From the NCBI RefSeq assembly GCF_001881565.1, contig NZ_MPDJ01000004.1:723499-787498 (forward strand): a stretch of 64,000 nt of DNA, written 5' to 3'. This DNA is from Eisenbergiella tayi (GTDB lineage: Bacteria; Bacillota; Clostridia; Lachnospirales; Lachnospiraceae). The notes under the pieces were generated by a model that was not told where the DNA came from, searched no databases, and saw only the letters and a program-made list of their open reading frames with translations. Positions 26,821 to 34,886 of this stretch are shown here, in pieces. Numbering within the stretch: position 1 is the first letter of the stretch; every line of letters starts with the position of its first letter. The position numbers and the translations under genes are program-made.

Positions 26821-27744
26821 TTACATAAACAGAGAAACAATCGGTATGGTGATTATACTTAACAGCGTGCTCAGCACAGTTCCCCGCGTACAGCAGATTT
26901 CATCCGCTTCGTATTCCGCCGCCAGCGGAACTACAATGCTGGCCACCGGCATTCCCAGCATAAAAATAAAAATACCTGCCAGCTCCCTGGGCAGCTCCAA
27001 ATTCCGTAGAATCAATGCTGCTGCAATGGGCAGCGCCAGAAGCTTGATCGCCAGCAGACCATATATTTTGGCATCCCGCAGAAGCTCCTTAATATCTGTC
27101 TGGGCGATGGATGCGCCGATAAGCATCATGGACATGGGTATCGCCGCATTTCCCATATAGCCCACAAAGCTTTTCACGCTGTCCGCAACAGGAATTCTCC
27201 ATATGAAAATCACAATAGAGAGCAGACAGGCCGCCACTCCCGGATTCATGAGCTTTTTCAGCTGAAGTTTTTCCTTCTTCTCTCCTGAGCCCCTGGATAT
27301 TAAATGAATCCCATAGGTATATAACAGGAGATTAAATCCGAGTATGTAAAAGGATACATAAAATACACTTTCTTTTCCGTAGATACTGGATATTAAAGGG
27401 ATGGCCATAAATCCAACATTGGAAAAGACCATCATCATACGGTACAGGTGGCTGTGGCGTGCTTCGACTTTAAGCAGCCGCACCACAAGAAAACTTGCCA
27501 GGATTAAGATAACAAAATACAGGACAATGAACATGAGATTCAGCACTATTTTTTCCGTACTTTCCCCACTGTCCCGCTCCATGACCCCATTAATAATAAT
27601 GAGCGGATTCAAAATATTCACCACGATTTTGGATAGCTTGGTATAAGCATTTCTGTCCAGCCAGTCCTTCCGGAAGCTCACGTAGCCTATTATCATCATC
27701 GCCAAAAGTATCAGCATCTGCTGAAAAACTATAAAAGTATTCAT
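26821..27744 (-). CDS. AEC-family transporter (auxin efflux carrier-like)
   Basis: 307 aa with about ten hydrophobic segments. It starts MNTFIVFQQMLILLAMMIIGY and carries the internal motifs LNPLIIINGVM and MLIGASIAQTD, typical of bacterial AEC permeases, which move small organic anions such as malate or malonate. The ATG at 27744 is preceded by GGGGGGATTGTATCGC. That unusual run of six G is exactly complementary to the invariant UCCCCCC of the small-RNA family found in this window, so this messenger is a candidate target (inference). Confidence 0.82.
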   Translation of the reverse strand: MNTFIVFQQMLILLAMMIIGYVSFRKDWLDRNAYTKLSKIVVNILNPLIIINGVMERDSGESTEKIVLNLMFIVLYFVILILASFLVVRLLKVEARHSHLYRMMMVFSNVGFMAIPLISSIYGKESVFYVSFYILGFNLLLYTYGIHLISRGSGEKKEKLQLKKLMNPGVAACLLSIVIFIWRIPVADSVKSFVGYMGNAAIPMSMMLIGASIAQTDIKELLRDAKIYGLLAIKLLALPIAAALILRNLELPRELAGIFIFMLGMPVASIVVPLAAEYEADEICCTRGTVLSTLLSIITIPIVSLFM

Positions 27745-27934
27745 GCGATACAATCCCCCCGAGGCCATGCTCATTATTCGTTTTACGTTCCGTCATTGCC
27801 GTTTTAGCAAAACATTTCTGCAGGCCTACGTTTGTCATTGTATCACAGTTTTTCAGGTATTTCCAGAATGGGTGCGTCTTTTCTTTATAATAAATAATTA
27901 AAGAATATAATATGGAAGAAGCCACAAATTTCTA

Positions 27935-28705
27935 TCAGTCCTTAAAAAATTTTTTTATCTCTTCGCTTGTATGTTCCTTATGTTCTATTCTGTTCCACTT
28001 AACTACCTCTCGTATTGTAGCAGCTTCACATGGAAGATTTGCCTTTTGCAGTTCTGTAATAATTCTATCCTTCATTTTTGCCCCTTGTTCCAAAGCATCA
28101 AAAACAATCCTCTCCAAATATTCTGGTTTTCTTTTATCCCCCAGATCATGGAAGATGGCAGAAGCCGCTACTAAAGAAGTACGCATATATGCAGCATTAT
28201 CTTTAAACAATTCACTTTCAAGATACCACCCTTTACTTTCAATAAAGTGGGAACAAAATATTACAACCGTTCTTGTATTTCCCTCTCTGAACGGATGTAC
28301 TTTCCAAAGATCTGCCATGTACCTGCTATATAGCTTACATACGTCTGAAAGACCTTTTTCTTCCCATTTAACAGAATTCATTTCATCTATTATTTTGGCA
28401 GCATCTCTTTCTATATCAAAGCAATCAGAATATTCTATTGAAAGGCCACCTAAAGAAATTTCGGCCTTTTCGATGTTTATTATTCTTACTCTCCCTGCCC
28501 ATTGAAATACATCTTGGAATATAGCATAATGTGTCATACATAAATCATTAAAATCAGAATAACTTAAGGTATTATCTATCGATAAGTCTGCAATACGCAG
28601 ACTGGTATACTCAGCTTCCATACAGGCAAACGCATTTTCTTCCTTTATTCCCGCAAGGTTTTTCAAAACCTCTGTTCCTGAATATACATAAGGGTCCTTC
28701 ATCAT
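27935..28705 (-). CDS. Fic-domain protein (probable AMPylating toxin)
   Basis: 256 aa Fic protein. The active-site motif is HPFREGNTRTVV with catalytic His137. Compared with the usual HxFx(D/E)GNGRxxR, the second Gly is Thr and the last Arg is Val, which may weaken ATP gamma-phosphate binding or change the reaction. The flap region WAGRVRIINIEKAEISLGG is present. Fic enzymes transfer AMP to target proteins. The small gene upstream encodes an antitoxin-like protein, ending nine bases before this start; GAGGAAGGT precedes the ATG. Both genes are more AT-rich than their surroundings. Confidence 0.85.
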   Translation of the reverse strand: MMKDPYVYSGTEVLKNLAGIKEENAFACMEAEYTSLRIADLSIDNTLSYSDFNDLCMTHYAIFQDVFQWAGRVRIINIEKAEISLGGLSIEYSDCFDIERDAAKIIDEMNSVKWEEKGLSDVCKLYSRYMADLWKVHPFREGNTRTVVIFCSHFIESKGWYLESELFKDNAAYMRTSLVAASAIFHDLGDKRKPEYLERIVFDALEQGAKMKDRIITELQKANLPCEAATIREVVKWNRIEHKEHTSEEIKKFFKD

Positions 28706-28714
28706 ACCTTCCTC

Positions 28715-28888
28715 TTATTCTTTTACTTTGTACTTTTGATCCAGAATTCTACGGATATCTTCTGTAGTCATTTTTCCTTCCTTCTCTTTCTCAACCAACT
28801 CTAAAAATTCCGCAGATGGCTCCAGTCCATCTACCTTTATCAAACCAAGAGCGTAATCCCATTTTTTATTGCTATCCACTAATATCAT
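28715..28888 (-). CDS. VbhA-like antitoxin of the Fic module
   Basis: 57 aa. It begins MILVDSNKKWDYALGLIKVDG and continues LEPSAEFLELVEKEKEGKMT, then TTEDIRRILDQKYKV. The pattern (D/E)GLEPS...LVEKEKEGKMTTEDI...LDxKYKV is that of VbhA-type antitoxins, which block Fic ATP sites with a helix carrying (S/T)xxxE(G/N). Here the corresponding stretch reads LIKVDG, so the inhibitory Ser and Glu are not conserved as usual. An AAGGAG site precedes the ATG. It lies just upstream of fic in the same direction, the standard order. Confidence 0.75.
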   Translation of the reverse strand: MILVDSNKKWDYALGLIKVDGLEPSAEFLELVEKEKEGKMTTEDIRRILDQKYKVKE

Positions 28889-28984
28889 TTTAACTCCTTT
28901 TTACTATATGATGCTTCTACCTGCGGAAATAATGCAGTATCTTGCCAACAATTTGTTAGACAGAAGCCATAAATTCATTTCATG

Positions 28985-29105
28985 TTTTTGCATCCAGCAT
29001 ATATCCATAACCTCATAGGCATTTTTCTCTTTTCACTAGGATACTATAAAAAGACATAATTAACAATAAACTTTTAAAGGTTATATGGGTTAGCGGATGC
29101 AAAAA
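28985..29105. repeat. AT-rich inverted-repeat element, 121 bp
   Basis: Perfect 11-bp ends TTTTTGCATCC and GGATGCAAAAA, followed inwards by partly complementary stretches (ATCCATAACCT against GGTTATATGG). No ORF. It lies between the GH25 gene and the Fic module. The form resembles a small non-autonomous element, but only one copy was seen here. Confidence 0.45.
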
Positions 29106-29139
29106 CTTTCCGTTCTGTCAACCACCTGCCTGATTTCCG

Positions 29140-30987
29140 TCACTGCGCTCCGGTCAGATAATTGGTAACAGCATAGACTGTCTGTCCGCCCACCTCAAGC
29201 CGGGACCAGCCGTTGCTTCCGATTCCGGTCCGTACCGCCGCTTCCCCATTATGGAGGACTCCTATGACCGTATCCGGGCTGTCCGTGCTGGGAACCGTCC
29301 GCAGGTTCGTTTCGCTTTTGGCTGTGACAACATCATTAACCGGGGTAAAAGTGATGCCGGCCTCCGGATTATCCGGTGTGGGCGTCGTACTGCTTTTATA
29401 ATTCAGATCTGTTGTCAGGTAACTTGTGACAGCGTATAATATCTGTCCGTTATAATTGATTTGGGACCATCCGTTGCTGCCGATTCCCACCCGGTTGACC
29501 GTATCCCCGAAATGAATCGTCGCCGCAATGGTATCCTGGCTGGCCGTACTGGGTTCCGTGCGCAGGTTTGTTGTATCCTTGGCGGTTACCGTTTCATTTA
29601 CCGGTTCGTAGGTCTGGATCGGAGCAGGTTTTTCTTCTGCCGGCGCCTGATAAGTGAGATCCGCAGTCAGGAAACTGCTCACGGCATAGACCTTCTGTCC
29701 GTTATACTCCAGCCTGGACCAGCCGTTATTCCCCACTCCTGTACGAGTCGCCGTCTGGCCATTCACCAGCTTGGCAACCACCTGCGAACCGTCCGCCGTA
29801 GTCGGGGCCGTCCGGAGATTTGTCTCTATTTTTGCGGTAACCGTTTCCTGCACTTCCGTAAAGGTAATGCCCACCTCCGGATTAGCCTCCACTACCTCTG
29901 CCGGGGTGGAATCCTTGGCCTCCGCTTCCTTGCTGTAACCAAAATAAGCTACATTTACGTCAACCTTTTTGCTGATGCCGGCCACCTGTCCCTGGCTTGT
30001 ATACTGCCACATGTCATGTCTCCCGGAGTAAGTGGATGAGGGAGTGTCGGGGAACGGCTTTTCCGGATACTGAGATACCCATACCTTGTATTTGCTGCCC
30101 AGTACATCCATATCCCAGTCCGCGTTCCCTTCCATTTCATTCCTGGAGGCATAGAACATCGGCGTATAACCAGCCGCCTGAATGCTGTCAAGGAATGCGG
30201 AGGCAATGCCGGTACGCACGGTTTTATCCAAGCCGTACTGCCTGCTGTCTTCCGACTTGAAATCCTCACAGTTATAGGCCACAGGATAAGTTATTTTATA
30301 TTTGGAAATAAAATCCGCCACCCAGGAAGCTTCTTCCCTTGCTTCCTGTTCCGTCACTGCGGAGGAAAAGAAATAGGCGCCTACCTTGATCCCGTTTTTC
30401 TGTGCTTCCTGAATATTATACCTTGCTGCAGGGTCTTCATAGATAATCCCCGTAGCCTTTGTCCTGTATCCCACACGGACTATGGCAAAATCAATCCCGG
30501 CCGCCTTTACTGCAGACCAGTCAATATTTCCGCCCTGGTATTTGGAAACATCGATCCCCAGCGTCATCTCAGCCGTTTCCCCTTCCGTGGGCTTCAGAGT
30601 ATCCGTAGTTATGGAAACAGAAGCGCCGTTTCCCTGTCCGGAGGCATTGGAAGATTTCTGAGGATCCCCCTCGTCCTCCATGCTGCCCACCTCAGCCGCC
30701 ACTGCGGTCTGCGGTTCTTCCGGCAGGCTTTCCGGATTTTCCGATTCCGTTTCCCGGCTCTCTTCCGACTCAGGAATACTCTCTGTATCCTCCCCTGCTT
30801 CTGATGATTCCGATACACTCTCCGTGAAATTTCCGGTCTCCCGGCTTTTCCCGCCGGATGATATTTTTAAAATAATTACCACTGCCGCCGCTATCAGAAG
30901 AATTACCAGTACTGCTCCCAATACCAGTACTGCCCCTTCCCTGTCTTTCTGCTTTCTGCGGCTTTTCCTGTGTTTTTTCCCTTCCAT
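29140..30987 (-). CDS. Membrane-anchored GH25 lysozyme with three bacterial SH3 repeats
   Basis: 615 aa cell-wall muramidase. Order: basic N-terminus, one membrane segment (VLVLGAVLVILLIAAAVVII), a Ser/Glu-rich linker of about 90 residues, a GH25 domain starting LGIDVSKYQGGNIDW with the catalytic DxE region in PVAYNCEDF, then three SH3b-like repeats of about 70 residues. Each repeat has a TNLRTxPST core, NGWSRLEYNG-type centre and ends in YAVxxYLT. The repeats probably bind peptidoglycan. In GH25 enzymes the second acidic residue is usually in a D-x-E motif; here it reads Asn-Cys-Glu-Asp, so catalysis may be altered. Confidence 0.85.
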   Translation of the reverse strand: MEGKKHRKSRRKQKDREGAVLVLGAVLVILLIAAAVVIILKISSGGKSRETGNFTESVSESSEAGEDTESIPESEESRETESENPESLPEEPQTAVAAEVGSMEDEGDPQKSSNASGQGNGASVSITTDTLKPTEGETAEMTLGIDVSKYQGGNIDWSAVKAAGIDFAIVRVGYRTKATGIIYEDPAARYNIQEAQKNGIKVGAYFFSSAVTEQEAREEASWVADFISKYKITYPVAYNCEDFKSEDSRQYGLDKTVRTGIASAFLDSIQAAGYTPMFYASRNEMEGNADWDMDVLGSKYKVWVSQYPEKPFPDTPSSTYSGRHDMWQYTSQGQVAGISKKVDVNVAYFGYSKEAEAKDSTPAEVVEANPEVGITFTEVQETVTAKIETNLRTAPTTADGSQVVAKLVNGQTATRTGVGNNGWSRLEYNGQKVYAVSSFLTADLTYQAPAEEKPAPIQTYEPVNETVTAKDTTNLRTEPSTASQDTIAATIHFGDTVNRVGIGSNGWSQINYNGQILYAVTSYLTTDLNYKSSTTPTPDNPEAGITFTPVNDVVTAKSETNLRTVPSTDSPDTVIGVLHNGEAAVRTGIGSNGWSRLEVGGQTVYAVTNYLTGAQ

Positions 30988-31061
30988 CCTATTCCTCTTT
31001 TATCTAAGCAGACATTCGGTGCTTCCCGCAGAATATATCTCCGGCGGATGCTCCGGTTGAA

Positions 31062-31913
31062 TTACTTCTCTAAAATATAATCGGTTAAATCCTGCCTGAA
31101 CTGTTCCCAGCTGTCCTCATGCTCCACAAAATACAGCGGACATTTTTTGCCCCCTACATCATAATGACGGAGGACATCATTCGGAGCCAGCTTATATTCC
31201 TTCAGCAGCCAGGCCGTCAGCTGCAGAAGGGACTGATAAGTGGCATCGGTAAATTTACCGCTGTCGTCACGATAACAGCACTCTATGGATATGGAATCAT
31301 AGTTTCTCGTTTTAACCGCATAGCCTATTTCATCCAGGGGAAGGCATTGAATGATTTCCCCATCATATCCGATGATGAAATGAGCGCTGGCTGAGGTTTC
31401 GCCGGTGATCCCCAGATTTTCAAAATAACTGCGGTTCTGCCTGGCGGAGGTATTTTTATTTGCCGTATAATGCACAAAAATATTTTTTACCCCATCCAGA
31501 GGCTCCGCGGGACGGGAATATGGATTTACCGTCAGAAAATCTTCCGTGATCACTGGTTTAATCGTATCATTTTCACGGATTATCTCTCTTCTTTCCGTAT
31601 CCATAGCCTGGTTAAAAACACCTCTGTCCTGTACAAAACCGATTATTTTCCATAAAAGGAACCCCAGCATAATCCCCATCGTCAGGACACAGCCTGCCAT
31701 CAGCATCTGCGCGATTCTGCGCTGCCGCCGCCTTTTCTTTCTTCTTGCCAGGATTTCTTCTCTGCTTCTTTTCCTTTTCGGAGGATTCTCCCTCAGCGTT
31801 ATGTCGATGTATTCCAATTCTCTGGCCGCTGCCCCGGCATTCCTGCCTGAATAAAAGCTTCCATCCGGATAATATCTTCTGCCTGCCTCCGTCCGTACCC
31901 CTCGTTTTGCCAT
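31062..31913 (-). CDS. Membrane-anchored N-acetylmuramoyl-L-alanine amidase (Amidase_2/PGRP type)
   Basis: 283 aa. Very basic N-terminus (RKRSREEILARRKKRRRQRR), one membrane helix, a linker and an Amidase_2 domain from about residue 135. Zinc-ligand positions are suggested by IFVHYTANKN, and by RHYDVGGKKCPLYF near the C-terminus, where His and Cys act as ligands. HFIIGYDGEIIQCLPLDEIGYA is the family's middle motif. It is followed, after 74 bp, by the GH25 gene in the same direction, so the two probably act together on the wall. Confidence 0.83.
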   Translation of the reverse strand: MAKRGVRTEAGRRYYPDGSFYSGRNAGAAARELEYIDITLRENPPKRKRSREEILARRKKRRRQRRIAQMLMAGCVLTMGIMLGFLLWKIIGFVQDRGVFNQAMDTERREIIRENDTIKPVITEDFLTVNPYSRPAEPLDGVKNIFVHYTANKNTSARQNRSYFENLGITGETSASAHFIIGYDGEIIQCLPLDEIGYAVKTRNYDSISIECCYRDDSGKFTDATYQSLLQLTAWLLKEYKLAPNDVLRHYDVGGKKCPLYFVEHEDSWEQFRQDLTDYILEK

Positions 31914-32111
31914 TTTTCTTCATCCTTTGGATTTATCTTCTGTTTTCAGATTTTCTGACATGAAACTTACTTCTGACAGTATACCAGCAAAAGGAGGACA
32001 TTTTATTTAATAAATAATGAAGTTTTCTTTAAAATTAATTCTTCTATTCCCAAAAATCCCCTCATGCCTTATAATATTCATCAGATTTAGCATAAGAATG
32101 AGGGACAAATT

Positions 32112-33233
32112 ATGTATGATAATGAAAATGAGCAGGACTATGGCTCCCCCGATAACAGCAATCAATGGAACCAGCCGAATGACGGCAGGGCCGGCATAAA
32201 TCAGCCAAATCAGCAGCAGTATTACGATCCTCAGACCTCACGCACCTATTACAGCGGCGAGAATTACTCTCCTTTTCCGAATGAAGGCCCACTTCCGACA
32301 GGTCCCGCTTACCCCAACGGTCCCTATCAGCCGAATCCCCCTTACAATCAGGGGAACGATTCCTCTAATCGGAACAGCGGACTGGCCATTGCCTGTCTGG
32401 TACTCGGCATTCTCGGTTTTCTGTCCGGCGTGTTTTTTGTCGGAATCGCGCTCGATGTCCTTGCTATCATACTCGGCATTGTTTCTCTGATACAGAATAA
32501 CCGCAAAAAAGGCCTTCCCATCGCAGGAATGGTATTGGCATTCCTTTCCATCATACTCACCTTTCTTGTTTACTATACCATAGGCATCAGCCAGGATCGG
32601 TCGGTACGGGGCGTTGAGCGGGAGGTTTATGTACCTACCACGGAAGAAAAAGCCACCAGCAGCATGCTGATGCCCAACATCACGCAGACGGATTATGCCG
32701 CTCCCAAAAGCCTGATCCTGGTCTATGAAAACAAAAACGCAGTGGATGTCCAGCTGGAAATTACTGTGACCTATTATGATGAAAACGACGATCTTCTGTT
32801 CCTGAGAAACAGCTATATCTGGGGCTGTGCCGCAGGAGGCAGGGCCGCCGTTGATGTCCCCTATCCTTATGACAAAGACTACAATGACATCCCTTACAGC
32901 CGTTATGAAATCACCGCTCTTGCCAAAGAGGTTGATTACAGGTTTTACAGCCAGAATTACGGAACGCAGTTCCAGATAAAATCAAATCCGGGATCCAGAG
33001 GCAGTGTCCTCGCTTCCATCACCAATCCCACAGGCATGACCTTCGATTCTGTGGAACTGATGTGTATTTATTATAAAGACGGCAGTGCCGTAGGCATTTC
33101 TTCCCAGTATATCTCCGATATGGAGAAAAAAGCCAACGTGGAATTCTCTGCTCCTTATGATTCGGACTACAATGATCTGGAATATGATGATTACGAAATC
33201 ATCATAAACGGCACAAACAACTACAACAGCTGA
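32112..33233 (+). CDS. DUF4190-domain membrane protein
   Basis: 373 aa. Residues 1-90 are a low-complexity Asn/Gln/Pro/Tyr-rich region, then two hydrophobic segments with the DUF4190 pattern (LAIACLVLGILGFLSGVFF, then ALDVLAIILGIVSLIQ and GLPIAGMVLAFLSIIL). The rest is an extracytoplasmic beta-rich domain with two related halves (RYEITA / DYEIIIN endings, each preceded by PYDxDYND). Function unknown. A TTCCCA-17 bp-TATAAT promoter lies at 32047-32075. The ribosome-binding region AATGAGGGAC is complementary to the small-RNA CCCUCAU. Confidence 0.7.
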   Translation: MYDNENEQDYGSPDNSNQWNQPNDGRAGINQPNQQQYYDPQTSRTYYSGENYSPFPNEGPLPTGPAYPNGPYQPNPPYNQGNDSSNRNSGLAIACLVLGILGFLSGVFFVGIALDVLAIILGIVSLIQNNRKKGLPIAGMVLAFLSIILTFLVYYTIGISQDRSVRGVEREVYVPTTEEKATSSMLMPNITQTDYAAPKSLILVYENKNAVDVQLEITVTYYDENDDLLFLRNSYIWGCAAGGRAAVDVPYPYDKDYNDIPYSRYEITALAKEVDYRFYSQNYGTQFQIKSNPGSRGSVLASITNPTGMTFDSVELMCIYYKDGSAVGISSQYISDMEKKANVEFSAPYDSDYNDLEYDDYEIIINGTNNYNS

Positions 33234-33280
33234 TTCCCTTAAGGGGAAGCTTCCCGCGGCGGCCGATGAGGCCAGGCGGG

Positions 33281-33323
33281 CAGCGAGCCAGGGTCAAGTC
33301 CTCCTGACCCTGGCTCGCTGTTT
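33281..33323 (+). terminator. Intrinsic terminator of the DUF4190 gene
   Basis: A perfect 16-bp stem CAGCGAGCCAGGGTCA / TGACCCTGGCTCGCTG with an 8-nt loop, followed by TTT. It may also serve the convergent gene ending at 33334. Confidence 0.7.
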
Positions 33324-33333
33324 GTAAAACAAA

Positions 33334-34875
33334 TTACTCTTCCTGCCCGTTCCACACCCGGATTTTTTCCTCCTCTATCAGCTGAAGGAAAACATCAGTG
33401 AGATAAGGGTCGAATTGTGTATTTTTCCCCTTTTCCAGTTCTCTGACTGCATAGGAAATCCGCATGGGTTCTTTATAGGGCCGTCTGGCCGTCATCGTAT
33501 CAAAGCTGTCGGCAATTGCCAGACATCGGCCTCCCAGAGGAATATCCTCTCCTGCCAGTCCGGAGGGATATCCTTTTCCGTCATATCTTTCATGATGAGC
33601 CACTACCGCGGGAAGCACATAGTTCATATCCGGAAGGAAGCGGATCATTTCCGTTGCATTCTTCACATGCTCCTTCATAACCGTGTATTCTTCCTCTGTA
33701 AGAAAGCTCTGCTTTTTCAGGATATTTTCCGGGATGCCGATTTTTCCGATATCATGCAGAAGCCCAGCTTCCCGGATGATCTCCACTTCCTCCTCTTTAA
33801 GCCCCAGCGCCTGGGCAAGAGTGGTGGCATACTCCGATACCTTAAGGGAATGCCGGAAGGTAATCTGATCCTTTGCATCAACCGCCGCCATAAATGCATA
33901 GATTGTGGGGGCTATTTTTTCAAAGGAACTGCGGTAATAGCCGCTTCCCTCCCTGGGATGATCCTCCTTCTTCCAAAGGGCCGTCTGATTCTTTCCCCTT
34001 ACTTTCGCATAATAGACCGCACGGGAACAGCTTCCCAGCAAATCCTCTTTTACAGCCACATTTTCCGGAAACAGGACGATTCCGCAGCTCACAGTGAGCG
34101 GATGAATCAGTTTCTTTTTATCCTTGCTCACCTGTCTTATTTTCTTCCTTATCCGCTCCGCAGTTTCCAGCGCCTGAGCTTCCGCCATACCCGGCTCCAG
34201 CAGCAGGAATTCATCAGCGCCAAACCGGTAAAGTTCTCCCCGCGTGCTTTTTTCTCCCCTGATGATATCAGCCACAAACAGCAGCAGGCTGTCACTCTGC
34301 ATATAGCCATACATTTCATTATACAGCTTAAAATCATCCACATTAATGTCAATCAGCGCCGCCTGCAGGACAGAATTCCCCATATCCTCGTTCAGGCGTT
34401 TCAAAAGGTATCTGCGGTTATAGGCTCCCGTCACATCATCGGTGACAGATTTTATCCAAGCCTCCCCGGCATACCACCCGCTGCGCAAAGCCAGCATTCC
34501 CAACGTACAAAGGAGACGCAGGCATTTTTCTCCCTGCACCTCCTTTTTATCACACTCCTGACAGCAAACAAGAAAGAAACCATATTTCCTGTCTTCATAG
34601 ATCATTTCGCCGGCAATATCCGCTCCGAAGGCACAACGAAGGAAGGTACTGTCAAACAGTTCCTCCTTCACGCTTCCGGGGATTTCAGGGAAACAGCCCG
34701 CAAGCCTTTTCTGCTCGAATTCGGACGTTTCCCCGCACCGGAGGAAAAGCGCCAGCCCTGCGCACTGCGTCAGTTCAGCCGCCGCCTCCATCAAATGATC
34801 ACAGATATCCTCCATCCGGGACGTATGCAACAATTGTTCCTGTAATTTTTCCAGGGGTTCCTGTTTCTCTGCCAA
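33334..34875 (-). CDS. GGDEF/HD-GYP two-domain signalling protein
   Basis: 513 aa, no membrane segments. An N-terminal GAF-like region (to about 145) precedes a GGDEF domain (DVTGAYNRRYL, then RFGADEFLLLE), where the motif is GADEF rather than GGDEF. The C-terminal HD-GYP domain has HSLKVSEYA, HDIGKIGIPE, HHERYDGKGYPSG and ADSFDTMTARRPYK. HD-GYP enzymes hydrolyse cyclic di-GMP; the altered GGDEF box suggests weak or no synthesis and perhaps a regulatory GTP site. It follows aspS by 11 bp, an unusual partner. Confidence 0.88.
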   Translation of the reverse strand: MAEKQEPLEKLQEQLLHTSRMEDICDHLMEAAAELTQCAGLALFLRCGETSEFEQKRLAGCFPEIPGSVKEELFDSTFLRCAFGADIAGEMIYEDRKYGFFLVCCQECDKKEVQGEKCLRLLCTLGMLALRSGWYAGEAWIKSVTDDVTGAYNRRYLLKRLNEDMGNSVLQAALIDINVDDFKLYNEMYGYMQSDSLLLFVADIIRGEKSTRGELYRFGADEFLLLEPGMAEAQALETAERIRKKIRQVSKDKKKLIHPLTVSCGIVLFPENVAVKEDLLGSCSRAVYYAKVRGKNQTALWKKEDHPREGSGYYRSSFEKIAPTIYAFMAAVDAKDQITFRHSLKVSEYATTLAQALGLKEEEVEIIREAGLLHDIGKIGIPENILKKQSFLTEEEYTVMKEHVKNATEMIRFLPDMNYVLPAVVAHHERYDGKGYPSGLAGEDIPLGGRCLAIADSFDTMTARRPYKEPMRISYAVRELEKGKNTQFDPYLTDVFLQLIEEEKIRVWNGQEE

Positions 34876-34886
34876 GGCTTTTACTC

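Noticed and set aside
29204..29870. Repeated DNA in the GH25 gene as a CRISPR-like or satellite array
   Set aside because: The similarity is explained by three SH3b-like protein repeats in frame.
33415..34845. 476-codon plus-strand frame
   Set aside because: Antisense shadow of the GGDEF/HD-GYP gene; no recognisable domain.
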